Source: Blastococcus xanthinilyticus
GTDB taxonomy: Bacteria > Actinomycetota > Actinomycetes > Mycobacteriales > Geodermatophilaceae
DNA: 64,000 bases
NCBI RefSeq assembly: GCF_008124835.1
Contig: NZ_VNHW01000004.1
Span: 186,001 to 250,000 of the forward strand
Direction of reading: 5' to 3'
This document shows, in pieces, positions 53,267 through 61,585 of the stretch. A model generated the notes under the pieces. The model had not been told where the DNA came from. It did no database searches and worked only from the letters and a program-made list of their open reading frames with translations. Positions within the stretch are counted from its first letter, which is position 1. Every line of letters begins with the position of its first letter. A program made the translations under genes and the position numbers.

Positions 53267-54235
53267 GTGACCGCCCTGAAGCTGCCGCCGGTGGCCGCCG
53301 GCGCCCGCATCCTCGGCTTCGGGAGCTACCGCCCCCGCCGCCGCGTCACCAACGACGAGCTCGCCCAGCGGATGGACACCAACGACGAGTGGGTCCAGAG
53401 CCGGGTGGGCATCGCCGAGCGCCGCTGGGCCGAGCCCGACGAGACCCTCGTGGAGATGTCGGTCGCGGCGGGCGGCAAGGCCCTGGCGGCCAGCGGCCTG
53501 GACGCCGGCGACATCGACCTGGTGCTGCTCGCCACCACCAGCCCGCCGAAGGCGATCCCCGGCCTGGCGCCGCGGATCGCGCACCAGCTCGGCATCCCCC
53601 GCCCGGGCGCCTTCGACGTCAACGCCGGCTGCGCCGGCTGGTGCTACGCGCTCAGCGCGGCCGCCGACGCCATCCGCAGCGGCACCGCGCGCAACGCCCT
53701 GGTCATCGGCGGCGAGCGGCTCACCGACTACACCAACCTCGACGACCGGGCGACGGCGGTGATCTTCGCCGACGGCGCGGGTGCGGCGGTGGTGACCGCG
53801 TCCGACGAGCCGGCCATCGGCCCGGCGGTGTGGGGCAGCGACGGCGACCTGCACGAGGCGATCGCCATCCCACCGGACGAGACCGGCATGAGCATGGCCG
53901 GCCAGGCGGTGTACCGCTGGGCCACGACCAAGCTCACCGACACCCTCGTCGAGGCCATGCGCCGGGCCGGCGTCGGCCCCGAGGACATCGACGTCTTCGC
54001 GCCCCACCAGGCCAACCTGCGGATCATCGAGCTCATGGCCAAGCGGCTCAAGCTGCCCGAGCGCACGGTCATCGCCCGCGACGTCGTCCGGTCGGGGAAC
54101 ACCTCGTCCGCGTCGGTGCCCCTGGCGCTGGCCGCCCTGATGGAGAGCGGCGAGGCGAAGAGCGGCGACCTCGCGCTCCTGCTCGGCTACGGAGCGGGCC
54201 TGACCTTCGCCGGCCAGGTCGTCATCCTCCCGTGA
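53267..54235 (+). CDS. fabH: Beta-ketoacyl-ACP synthase III
   Basis: A 322-residue condensing enzyme that starts fatty-acid synthesis from acyl-CoA and malonyl-ACP. Triad: Cys122 in VNAGCAGWCY, His in FAPHQANLRI and Asn in VRSGNTSSASVP. TNDEWVQSRVGIAERRW is typical of FabH. GAGGAG lies about six bases before GTG 53267; an upstream ATG in the same frame would lengthen it by ten residues. In actinobacteria it often uses branched starter units. Confidence 0.96.
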   Translation: MTALKLPPVAAGARILGFGSYRPRRRVTNDELAQRMDTNDEWVQSRVGIAERRWAEPDETLVEMSVAAGGKALAASGLDAGDIDLVLLATTSPPKAIPGLAPRIAHQLGIPRPGAFDVNAGCAGWCYALSAAADAIRSGTARNALVIGGERLTDYTNLDDRATAVIFADGAGAAVVTASDEPAIGPAVWGSDGDLHEAIAIPPDETGMSMAGQAVYRWATTKLTDTLVEAMRRAGVGPEDIDVFAPHQANLRIIELMAKRLKLPERTVIARDVVRSGNTSSASVPLALAALMESGEAKSGDLALLLGYGAGLTFAGQVVILP

Positions 54236-54365
54236 CCCCCACAGACCCCCGGGGCATCCCGCCCCGGACGACGAACGGCCCCGTCCAGGGCACCGCCGCG
54301 CGCGTGCGAGCGGTGGGCAGGACGGGGTCGGTCTACCGCCCCACCCGAGAGAGAGGACCCGTCGC

Positions 54366-54608
54366 GTGAGCAGCACCCAGGAGATCCAGTCCGGTCTGGC
54401 CGAGATCCTGGAGGAGGTCGCCGGGGTGAGCCCTGCTGACGCCACCCCGGAGAAGTCCTTCACCGACGACCTCGACGTCGACTCCCTGTCGATGGTCGAG
54501 ATCGCCACCGCCGTCGAGGACAAGTTCGGCGTCGCGATCCCGGACGACCAGCTCGCCAACATCAAGACCGTCGGCGACGCGATCAGCTTCATCGAGAAGA
54601 ACCAGTAA
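54366..54608 (+). CDS. acpP: Acyl carrier protein
   Basis: An 80-residue ACP. Ser40 in DDLDVDSLSMVEI carries the phosphopantetheine arm; the flanking acidic helix and EDKFGVAIPDDQL are typical. GTG 54366 has GAGAGAGGA upstream. It lies between fabH and fabF as in Streptomyces fabDHPF. The 130 bp before it hold a hairpin. Confidence 0.97.
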   Translation: MSSTQEIQSGLAEILEEVAGVSPADATPEKSFTDDLDVDSLSMVEIATAVEDKFGVAIPDDQLANIKTVGDAISFIEKNQ

Positions 54609-54661
54609 GCCCCTCCCTGCCCCCCGCGCCTCGCACGCCGCGCGGGAGCCGCAGGGAACTC

Positions 54662-54692
54662 GGGTCCCGCCGGCCGACCGCCGGCGGGGCCC
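54662..54692 (+). terminator. Intra-operon hairpin between acpP and fabF
   Basis: Arms 54662-54674 and 54680-54692 are 13 bases with one U-G pair and a 5-base loop. A smaller 7-bp stem lies at 54623-54646. They may weaken read-through or protect the acpP mRNA 3' end, raising acpP above fabF. No U-tract. Confidence 0.6.
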
Positions 54693-54742
54693 GGCTCCAC
54701 CGATCCGGCCCCACCCGGCCGTCGCCCGCACGAGGAGATCCC

Positions 54743-55984
54743 ATGAGCTCGTCCACCACTGACGTCGTCGTCACCGGCCTCGGTGCCACCACGCCGCTCG
54801 GCGCCGACGTGGCCAGCACCTGGGATGCCCTGCTCGCCGGGCGCTCGGGGGTCAGCCGCATCACCGACGAGTGGGTGCAGGAGTTCCCCGCCCAGCTCGT
54901 CGCCCGCCTGGCCACGGACCCGTCCGAGCAGATCGACCGGGTGCGCGCCCGGCGGCTGGACCGCAGCCAGCAGGTCGCCGTCATCGCCGCCGAGCAGGCC
55001 TGGGCCGAGTCCGGGGCCGCCCACGCGGGCGTCGCCCCCGAGCGGATCGCCGTCGTGTTCGGCACCGGGATCGGTGGCGCGCTGACGCTGCTCGGGCAGG
55101 ACGACGTCCTCGAGGCGAAGGGCCCCAAGCGGGTCTCCCCCTTCACCATCCCGATGCTCATGCCCAACGGCCCGGCCGCCGCCGTCGGGCTGGCCATCGG
55201 CGCCCGGGGCGGCGTGCACGCCCCGGTCAGCGCCTGCGCCTCCGGCGCCGAGGCCATCCGCTGGGGCCTGGACCTGCTGCGCTTCGACCGGGCGGACATC
55301 GTCCTGGTCGGCGGCGCGGAGGCGTGCGTCCACCCGCTGCCGATGGCCGGCTTCGCCGCGATGCGCGCCATGTCCACCCGCAACGACGAGCCCGAGCGCG
55401 CCTCCCGCCCCTTCGACAAGGGCCGGGACGGCTTCGTCCTGGGCGAGGGCGCCGCTGCGCTGGTCCTCGAGCGGGCCGACTCCGCCGCCGCCCGCGGCGC
55501 CCGGGTGCACGCCCGGCTGGCCGGGGCCGGCGCGACCGCCGACGGCTACGACCTGGTGGCCCCGCACCCGGAGGGCGAGGGCGCCGGCCGCGCGATCACC
55601 GCCGCCCTGCGCGACGCGGGCCTGTCGGCCACCGACGTCGGCCACGTCAACGCGCACGCCACCTCGACGCCGGTGGGCGACACCGCCGAGGCCGCCGCGA
55701 TCCGGTCCTCGCTCGGCGAGCACGTCATGGTCAGCGCCACCAAGAGCCAGACCGGCCACCTGCTGGGCGCCGCCGGGGCGCTGGAGTCGGTGTTCACCAT
55801 CCTCGCCCTGCGCGAGCAGATCGTCCCGGCGACGGCGAACCTCGACGACCCCGACGACGACGCCAACGTGCAGTCGCTCGACATCGTCCGGCAGGAGCCC
55901 CGCAAGGCCTCGCTCACCGCGGCGGTCAACGACTCCTTCGGCTTCGGCGGGCACAACATCGCGCTGGTCTTCACCACCGCCTGA
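54743..55984 (+). CDS. fabF: Beta-ketoacyl-ACP synthase II
   Basis: A 413-residue condensing enzyme that elongates acyl-ACP. The Cys-His-His triad is complete: Cys165 in VSACASGAEAIRWG, His in NAHATSTPVGDTAEA and His in TKSQTGHLLGAAGALE. GAGGAG lies before ATG 54743. It corresponds to KasA in mycobacteria and FabF in Streptomyces. Separated from acpP by 134 bp with a hairpin. Confidence 0.97.
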   Translation: MSSSTTDVVVTGLGATTPLGADVASTWDALLAGRSGVSRITDEWVQEFPAQLVARLATDPSEQIDRVRARRLDRSQQVAVIAAEQAWAESGAAHAGVAPERIAVVFGTGIGGALTLLGQDDVLEAKGPKRVSPFTIPMLMPNGPAAAVGLAIGARGGVHAPVSACASGAEAIRWGLDLLRFDRADIVLVGGAEACVHPLPMAGFAAMRAMSTRNDEPERASRPFDKGRDGFVLGEGAAALVLERADSAAARGARVHARLAGAGATADGYDLVAPHPEGEGAGRAITAALRDAGLSATDVGHVNAHATSTPVGDTAEAAAIRSSLGEHVMVSATKSQTGHLLGAAGALESVFTILALREQIVPATANLDDPDDDANVQSLDIVRQEPRKASLTAAVNDSFGFGGHNIALVFTTA

Positions 55985-56013
55985 CGCAGGACCCCGTCCC
56001 CTCCCCCCCGCGC

Positions 56014-56030
56014 AGGCTCCGGGCGAGCCT
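56014..56030 (+). terminator. Intra-operon hairpin between fabF and accD
   Basis: Six-base arms 56014-56019 and 56025-56030 with a 5-base loop are enclosed by an 8-bp outer pair of CCCCGTCC (55992-55999) and GGACGGGG (56033-56040). It may act as an attenuator or processing site. Confidence 0.45.
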
Positions 56031-56061
56031 CCGGACGGGGCCACTAGACCCGGAGGTACCC

Positions 56062-57474
56062 GTGACGACAGCCCAGGCGGCACCGCCGCTGCCCGCTCCC
56101 GACCCGCGCGACCCCGAGGACCGCCTCCGGCGGTTCTTCGACGAGGGCTCGCTGCGCCCGCTCGGAGCCCGGGACACCTCCGGGGTGCTCGCCGGCCGCG
56201 GCACGGTCTCCGGCAGCCCGGCCGTCGCGTTCTGCACCGACGCCACCGTGATGGGTGGCGCGATGGGCGTCGACGGCTGCCGGCACATCGTCGACGCGAT
56301 CGACACCGCCCTGCGCGAGCGCGTCCCCGTGGTGGGCATCTGGCACTCCGGCGGCGCCCGGCTGGCCGAGGGCGTCACCGCGCTGCACGCCGTCGGCGAG
56401 GTGTTCGCCGCCATGGTTCGCGCCTCCGGCCGGATCCCGCAGATCTCCGTGGTGCTCGGCCCGGCCGCCGGTGGCGCGGCCTACGGCCCGGCGCTCACCG
56501 ACCTGGTCATCATGGGCCCCGCGGGACGGGTGTTCGTGACCGGCCCCGAGGTCGTCCGGTCGGTGACCGGCGAGAACGTGGACATGGAGAGCCTCGGCGG
56601 CCCGGACACCCACGGCCGGCGCAGCGGCGTGGTGCACGTGGTCACCGACTCCGAGCCGGCGGCGCTGGAGACCGCCCGGCTGGCCGTCGACCTGCTCGCC
56701 GCCCAGGGCACCTTCGGGCCCGCGGCCGAGCAGGCCGGCCCCGACCTCGCCACCTTCCTCCCCGAGCAGACCAACCGGGCCTACGACGTCAAGCCGCTGG
56801 TGTCGGCGGTGCTGGACGAGCCCGGCCTGGAGCTGCACCCGCGGTTCGCGCCGAACGTCGTCACGACCCTGGGCCGGCTGGCCGGGCGCACGGTGGGGGT
56901 CATCGCGAACAACCCCCTCCGCCTGGGCGGCTGCCTGGACTCGGCGTCGGCGGAGAAGGCCGCCCGCTTCGTCCGGATGTGCGACGCGTTCGGCGTCCCG
57001 CTGGTGGTGCTCGTCGACGTCCCCGGCTACCTGCCCGGCGTCGGCCAGGAGTGGGACGGCGTCGTGCGCCGCGGGGCCAAGCTGCTGCACGCCTTCGCCG
57101 AGGCCGTGGTGCCGCGGGTGACGCTGGTGACCCGCAAGTCCTACGGCGGCGCCTACATCGCCATGAACTCCCGGTCGCTCGGGGCGACGGCGGTCTTCGC
57201 CTGGCCCGGCGCCGAGGTCGCCGTCATGGGCGCCAAGGCGGCCGTGGGCATCCTGCACCGCAAGAAGCTGGCCGCGGCCCCCGTCGGGGAGCGCGAGGCG
57301 CTGCACGCCCAGCTGGCCGAGGAGCACGAGCGGATCGCCGGCGGGGTGAACCGGGCGCTGCAGATCGGCGTGGTGGACGAGGTCGTCGATCCGGCGGGCA
57401 CCCGTCAGCGGCTGATCGAGGCCTTGGCCGCGGCGCCGCTCGGCCGCGGGGCGCACGGCAACATCCCGCTCTGA
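56062..57474 (+). CDS. accD: Acyl-CoA carboxylase beta subunit (AccD6-like)
   Basis: A 470-residue carboxyltransferase subunit that makes malonyl-CoA from acetyl-CoA with a biotinylated partner. N- and C-terminal crotonase-like halves carry VVGIWHSGGARLAEGVTAL and GPAAGGAAYGPALTD (first oxyanion hole) and VDVPGYLPGVGQEWDGVVRR and RKSYGGAYIAMNSRSLG (second). It sits after fabF like M. tuberculosis accD6. CGGAGG precedes GTG 56062. It supplies malonyl-CoA for FabD. Confidence 0.94.
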   Translation: MTTAQAAPPLPAPDPRDPEDRLRRFFDEGSLRPLGARDTSGVLAGRGTVSGSPAVAFCTDATVMGGAMGVDGCRHIVDAIDTALRERVPVVGIWHSGGARLAEGVTALHAVGEVFAAMVRASGRIPQISVVLGPAAGGAAYGPALTDLVIMGPAGRVFVTGPEVVRSVTGENVDMESLGGPDTHGRRSGVVHVVTDSEPAALETARLAVDLLAAQGTFGPAAEQAGPDLATFLPEQTNRAYDVKPLVSAVLDEPGLELHPRFAPNVVTTLGRLAGRTVGVIANNPLRLGGCLDSASAEKAARFVRMCDAFGVPLVVLVDVPGYLPGVGQEWDGVVRRGAKLLHAFAEAVVPRVTLVTRKSYGGAYIAMNSRSLGATAVFAWPGAEVAVMGAKAAVGILHRKKLAAAPVGEREALHAQLAEEHERIAGGVNRALQIGVVDEVVDPAGTRQRLIEALAAAPLGRGAHGNIPL

Positions 57475-57513
57475 CCGGGGCCTGAGCCCGCGCGCCCTGC
57501 CGCGGCAGCGATG

Positions 57514-57543
57514 TCCCTGGTCCCGACGTCCCGGGACCAGGGA
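57514..57543 (+). terminator. Terminator of the fab operon, hairpin 1
   Basis: Perfect 12-bp stem (57514-57525 with 57532-57543) and a 6-base loop begin 40 bp after accD. Four weaker pairs extend the base. Confidence 0.75.
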
Positions 57544-57595
57544 TGTCAGCGCCAGGGACACCGCCGGGCCGCCGACCGCGGCCGGGAACGTGGAA

Positions 57596-57638
57596 GGGCC
57601 GTCCCGGCGTCGCTTCCCCGACGACGCCCGGACGGCCC
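57596..57638. terminator. Hairpin 2 downstream of the fab operon
   Basis: Arms 57596-57612 and 57622-57638 are 17 bases with one mismatch and a 9-base loop. It lies between convergent fab operon and DUF3145 and can serve either strand. Confidence 0.6.
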
Positions 57639-57645
57639 GTTCCAG

Positions 57646-57684
57646 GCTACGACGTTCCCCCGGGGCGCCCGGGAGTGTCGTAGC
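57646..57684. terminator. Hairpin 3, near the DUF3145 gene end
   Basis: Arms GCTACGAC (57646-57653) and GTCGTAGC (57677-57684) enclose a G/C inner stem. It is about 40 bp downstream of the minus-strand DUF3145 stop and probably terminates that gene. Confidence 0.55.
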
Positions 57685-57722
57685 GGACTTGTTACCCGGC
57701 CCCGCCGCGGCGGGGCCCGGGC

Positions 57723-58223
57723 TCAGACGACCTGGTGGAGCCAGGTCACCGGGCTGCCGTCGCCGGCGTGCCGGTAGACCTCGAGATCGGCGTCCCAGGC
57801 CGCGCCCAGCAACTGGTCGACACCGTGGCGGAAGGCCTCCACGGAGGTCGCCGTGGCCGCCAGGTGGCGCAGCTGCTGCTCGGTGACGATGAGGTCGCCG
57901 TTGGCGCTGGTGGGCGCGCGGAAGACCCCGTGCCCGGGCACGTAGGACATGCGCTCGCCGTCGTTGCCGTAGCTGGCCTCTTCGGTCACCTCGAAGCGCA
58001 GCATCGGCCACGCGCGCAGCGCAGCAACCAGCTTGGCGGCGGTTCCGGGCGAACCCGTCCACGCCACCTCGGCACGGTAGGAACCGTGCGCCGCGGGCTG
58101 CTCAGCCCACGACAGGGAGACCGGCGCGCCGACGACGCGTTCCAGCGCCCACTCGACATGCTGGCAGAGCGCCTTCGGGCACGCGTGCACGAAGACGACA
58201 CCCTGGGTAGACCGTCGCTGCAC
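57723..58223 (-). CDS. DUF3145 protein
   Basis: A 166-residue protein of the actinobacterial DUF3145 family, which commonly lies next to fab genes. Blocks include GVVFVHACPKALCQHVEWAL and SYGNDGERMSYVPGHGVFRA. No membrane segment. GGAGG five bases before GTG 58223 fixes the start; the frame upstream is not conserved. Its conserved place by the fab operon hints at a link with lipid metabolism, but the function is unknown. Confidence 0.88.
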   Translation of the reverse strand: MQRRSTQGVVFVHACPKALCQHVEWALERVVGAPVSLSWAEQPAAHGSYRAEVAWTGSPGTAAKLVAALRAWPMLRFEVTEEASYGNDGERMSYVPGHGVFRAPTSANGDLIVTEQQLRHLAATATSVEAFRHGVDQLLGAAWDADLEVYRHAGDGSPVTWLHQVV

Positions 58224-58670
58224 GGGGCACCTCCATCGACTCGATCGGTCTCGTCTTCCCCTACGGACCCATCGAATTCGGTGACGCGCCGTTATCGGCA
58301 GTGGCGGAGCAGGGCTCCCACGACAAGTCTGCACGATGGTGACCCCATCGCGCCAGCCCGGGAGGGACTCCTGGGACGAAAGTGACTACAGCGCCTGTCG
58401 TCGCCGTCTTGTCCCTGGTCAGCGGCTGATATCACGATCGCGGAGGTCGCGTCCAGTCGTCCCAGGGTATTCACAGGTACCCCTGCGTGACCCCACGGTG
58501 GCCGCGTGCGAGACCCGGGGTCGTGCGACGCTCAACGAGCCGCCGCGCTCACGCTGAGTGATGATTCGAGCAGGCACTCCCGGTCATCGGCCCCGGTGAC
58601 CAGCGCGAGCGCCGAGAGTCTGGTCACCGTGCGTGGCGAGGCCAGCACGACGGGTGGGTCAGTTGCGAGA
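58224..58670. other. Intergenic region between DUF3145 and the GGDEF gene
   Basis: About 450 bp without a supported gene. It contains the terminator hairpin of the GGDEF gene at 58594-58629 and should hold the DUF3145 promoter near 58250. Short open frames here have no coding character. Confidence 0.4.
58594..58629 (-). terminator. Terminator of the GGDEF gene
   Basis: Ten-base perfect arms (58594-58603 and 58620-58629) with a 16-base loop lie 41 bp past the minus-strand stop. Confidence 0.45.
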
Positions 58671-59792
58671 TCAACCGCCCCGCGCGCTGACCCGGTCGCC
58701 GCCGCCGGTCTTCGCCCGGTACATCGCCACGTCCGCCCGGTGCAGCAGCTCCTCCACCGCGTCCCCGGGCTCGATCGCGGCCAGCCCGACACTGGCCGTG
58801 ACCCCGTAGCGGGCGCCGGTGGCCGCGACCGCCGCCCGCAGCCGCTCGGCGAGCAGCGCGGGAGAGAGGTCGTCGGTGACGGCGGCGAGAACGGCGAACT
58901 CGTCGCCGCCGAGCCGCGCGACGGTGTCGGTCTCCCGCACGGCCCCGCCGAGCGCCGACCCGATCGCGGTCAGCAGCGCGTCGCCGGCGGCGTGCCCGCC
59001 GGTGTCGTTGACCGCCTTGAAGCCGTCGAGGTCGACCAGGCACACGACCGCCGGGTGCCCCTGGCCGGCGGCGCGCACGGCGCCGGCGAGGCGCTCGAGG
59101 AACAGCCGGCGGTTGGGGATGCCGGTGAGGGCGTCGGTGGAGGCCAGCGCCTCCTGGGCGCTGATCAGCAGCACCTGCCGGTCGTAGCCGGCCCACGAGT
59201 TGGCCGACGACATCGCGCAGACGATCGTGAAGATCCCCATGACCGCCACGAAGAACAGGCCCCCCGTGGTCAGGCCGGGCAGCTCGACGAGGAGCAGGTA
59301 GGCCACCGTCATCAGGGTGCCCATCGCGACCACGCCCTGAGGCGGGTAGGCCACCGCCAGGTAGGTGAGGGTCAGGAACAGCAGCGCGTCCAGCGGGCTG
59401 GTCGCGCCGCCGTCGAGCCGGGTTGCGGTGATCACGACGACGGCGGTGGCGAGGGTCCAGCCGTAGAAGAGCGTCGGCCCGCGCCAGTCGCGCATCATCG
59501 CCCGCAGCGGCAGCAGCAGGACCGCCGGCGTGCAGACGACCACGATGCCGGCCAGCGCGAGCAGCGCCGCGGTCTCGCGGGTGGGCTCGGCGGTGAGGAG
59601 CACGTACCCGATGACGGCGGCCGCGGCGAGCTCGGTGACCAGGACGCCGATCCGCACGTGCCGCACCCAGTAGGCGACACGGGCGTCGTCGCGGGCCAGC
59701 GTCCGGTACAGACCGGCCCGCAACCCGGCCAGCGCGGGGCCGGAGGACGCCCCGCCCACCGCCCGCCGGTCCGCTGCCGGGTCCTCGCTCAC
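58671..59792 (-). CDS. Membrane-anchored diguanylate cyclase (GGDEF)
   Basis: A 373-residue protein. Six or so membrane helices (~45-195) resemble a MASE-type sensor. The GGDEF domain follows with STDALTGIPNRRLFLERL, LVDLDGFKAVNDTGGHAAGD and an intact LGGDEF near residue 295. No EAL partner, so it should be a pure c-di-GMP synthase. GTG 59792 is chosen at the first good coding position. Confidence 0.88.
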   Translation of the reverse strand: MSEDPAADRRAVGGASSGPALAGLRAGLYRTLARDDARVAYWVRHVRIGVLVTELAAAAVIGYVLLTAEPTRETAALLALAGIVVVCTPAVLLLPLRAMMRDWRGPTLFYGWTLATAVVVITATRLDGGATSPLDALLFLTLTYLAVAYPPQGVVAMGTLMTVAYLLLVELPGLTTGGLFFVAVMGIFTIVCAMSSANSWAGYDRQVLLISAQEALASTDALTGIPNRRLFLERLAGAVRAAGQGHPAVVCLVDLDGFKAVNDTGGHAAGDALLTAIGSALGGAVRETDTVARLGGDEFAVLAAVTDDLSPALLAERLRAAVAATGARYGVTASVGLAAIEPGDAVEELLHRADVAMYRAKTGGGDRVSARGG

Positions 59793-59945
59793 CCCATGCC
59801 GATCGGGCCGATCCGGCGACTGCTTGACGCGCGCCTCCCCCACCCGGGTGAGCCGGTCCCTGGACGTCCGGCCGGATCCATGCCTGCCCCGCCGGCGGCC
59901 GGGTAGGGGCCCCGTGTGGGAGGACACGAGCGCACGCACCAGGGC

Positions 59946-60821
59946 ATGGCCGACGCCGGCCGGGACGAGGTCGCCGGGATGGTCCTCGGCGCGTGGGACG
60001 CGTTCATCGCACAGGCGGAGACGGTCGACCTCGACCGGAGCTCGCGCCTGCCTGGCTGGCGCGCGCACGAGATCTGCGTCCACCTGGGGTGCTGGGACGA
60101 CCACGCGGCCCTGCGCGACCTGATCGCCTCGGCCCGCTCGGGCGACGGGGGCACCCCGCCGGACCCCGACGCGGTCAACGCCCGCATCACCGCCGCGCAC
60201 CGCACCGCCTCGCGCGACGAGGTGTTCGCCGCGCTGCACCGCAACCGCGAGGCGACCGCCCGGTACCTCGCCGACGAGCCGACCGAGCTCGACACCGCCC
60301 CGGCGCTCTCGGTCGTGGGCCGGGTGCCGCTGCTCAGCGTGGTGCTCGGGCAGGCCTACGAGCTCGCCGTGCACGGCCTGGACCTGGTGTCCTGCGGAGC
60401 CGCACCGCCGCCGGCCGACGTCCTCCAGTCGGGGCTGGCGGCGCTGACCGACGTGACCGGGGCGCTCGCCGCCGGCACGGGGGTGCACGGCCGGGTCACG
60501 CTGGTGACCCCGTACGGCGGCTGGGGCTTCACGGCCGACCGCCAGGGCTGGCAGGTGCGCCGGACGCCGGCCGGCGTGGTCGAGGGCCCCGCGGTCGAGG
60601 CGGCGGCCGACCTCCTGCTCGACGCCGCGTCCGGCCGGGTCAACCCGGTTCCCGCGGTCGCCCGCCGCGCGCTCAAGGTGCACGACGTCGGCGGGCTGCT
60701 GCAGCTGGCGCCGATCGTGCAGCAGGTGCCCGGCATCCCCGGCGGACCGATCCTGCAGCTCGCGGCGCGCACCGTCGGCGGCGCCGGCGGGCTGCTGGGC
60801 CGGCTCTTCGGCCGCGGCTAG
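59946..60821 (+). CDS. DinB/maleylpyruvate-isomerase-like protein
   Basis: A 291-residue protein with an N-terminal four-helix DinB-like domain. LPGWRAHEICVHLGCWDDHA resembles the mycothiol-dependent maleylpyruvate isomerase N-terminal domain, and the QAYELAVHGLDLV block supplies further His. Such domains bind a metal and often use mycothiol. The C-terminal part is a sterol-carrier-like or unassigned region. ATG 59946 is used; GTG 59916 would add ten residues. Confidence 0.7.
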   Translation: MADAGRDEVAGMVLGAWDAFIAQAETVDLDRSSRLPGWRAHEICVHLGCWDDHAALRDLIASARSGDGGTPPDPDAVNARITAAHRTASRDEVFAALHRNREATARYLADEPTELDTAPALSVVGRVPLLSVVLGQAYELAVHGLDLVSCGAAPPPADVLQSGLAALTDVTGALAAGTGVHGRVTLVTPYGGWGFTADRQGWQVRRTPAGVVEGPAVEAAADLLLDAASGRVNPVPAVARRALKVHDVGGLLQLAPIVQQVPGIPGGPILQLAARTVGGAGGLLGRLFGRG

Positions 60822-61585
60822 GAGGCTCCCCCGCGCCGTGCGCGGCGGCGGTGCCACCACCACCCGGCCCCGGCGAGCAGCAGCACGGCCAGCACGACGA
60901 GGAGGGCCGCCGCGCCTCCGTCCACCCAGCCGGCGACGAGGGGTACCGACGCCCCCAGGCCGACCTGCACGACCGTGCTCGGCACGAGCCCGACGGCGGT
61001 GGCGGCGAGGAACGGCGCCGGCCGGACCCCGCTGAGGCCCGCCCCGTAGCTCACGACGGCGAAGGGCAGCACGGGGATCAGCCGGGCGGTGAGCACCCAG
61101 GCGAACCCGCGTTCGGTGAGCGACCGGTCGGCGCCGTTGAGCCGCGGGCCGGCCCACTGCAGCGCGGCCTGCCGGCCCAGTCCGCGGCTGAGCGCGAACG
61201 CCGCCACGGCGGCCAGCATGCCGGCGGCCATCGCCACGGTCAGGCCGGCCCCGAACCCGAGCAGGCCCCCCAGGAGCACGGAGACCACCGACCGCGGGAC
61301 GGGCGCCAGGAGAACGGCCGTCGAGCCGGCGACCAGCAGGAGGCGTGTCCCGAGGCCGCCCTCGTCCAGATCCGCCCGCAGCTGACCGACCGACGGCAGG
61401 TCCGTCGTCAGCGCAGCGACCGCTCCGGCCGCCAGCACGACGAGCAGCACCACCACGCGGAGCCGGCCGGGCTTCCCCTCCGGCCGGGCACCACGCGCGG
61501 CGGCGGGACCCCGCGTGGCGCCGTCAGCCGCAGCTGCCGCCGAGGGAGACCCCGCGCTCCGCCAGCCACGGCACCGGGTTGTCAC
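60818..61585 (-). CDS. TVP38/TMEM64 (VTT/DedA-like) membrane protein
   Basis: A 255-residue protein with about five membrane segments and the VTT-type motifs: LLGGLLGFGAGLTVAMAAGM, ARLIPVLPFAVVSYGAGLSG and the helix ATAVGLVPSTVVQVGLGA. Such proteins act in membrane lipid scrambling or transport. The only in-frame start before the first helix is GTG 61585, which overlaps the M23 gene by 62 bases. A GTG cluster near residue 44 is an alternative with no overlap. Confidence 0.8.
   Translation of the reverse strand: MTTRCRGWRSAGSPSAAAAADGATRGPAAARGARPEGKPGRLRVVVLLVVLAAGAVAALTTDLPSVGQLRADLDEGGLGTRLLLVAGSTAVLLAPVPRSVVSVLLGGLLGFGAGLTVAMAAGMLAAVAAFALSRGLGRQAALQWAGPRLNGADRSLTERGFAWVLTARLIPVLPFAVVSYGAGLSGVRPAPFLAATAVGLVPSTVVQVGLGASVPLVAGWVDGGAAALLVVLAVLLLAGAGWWWHRRRARRGGAS

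Noticed and set aside
58506-59906. 466-codon plus-strand frame opposite the GGDEF gene
   Set aside because: Antisense of a clear GGDEF domain with low-complexity translation.
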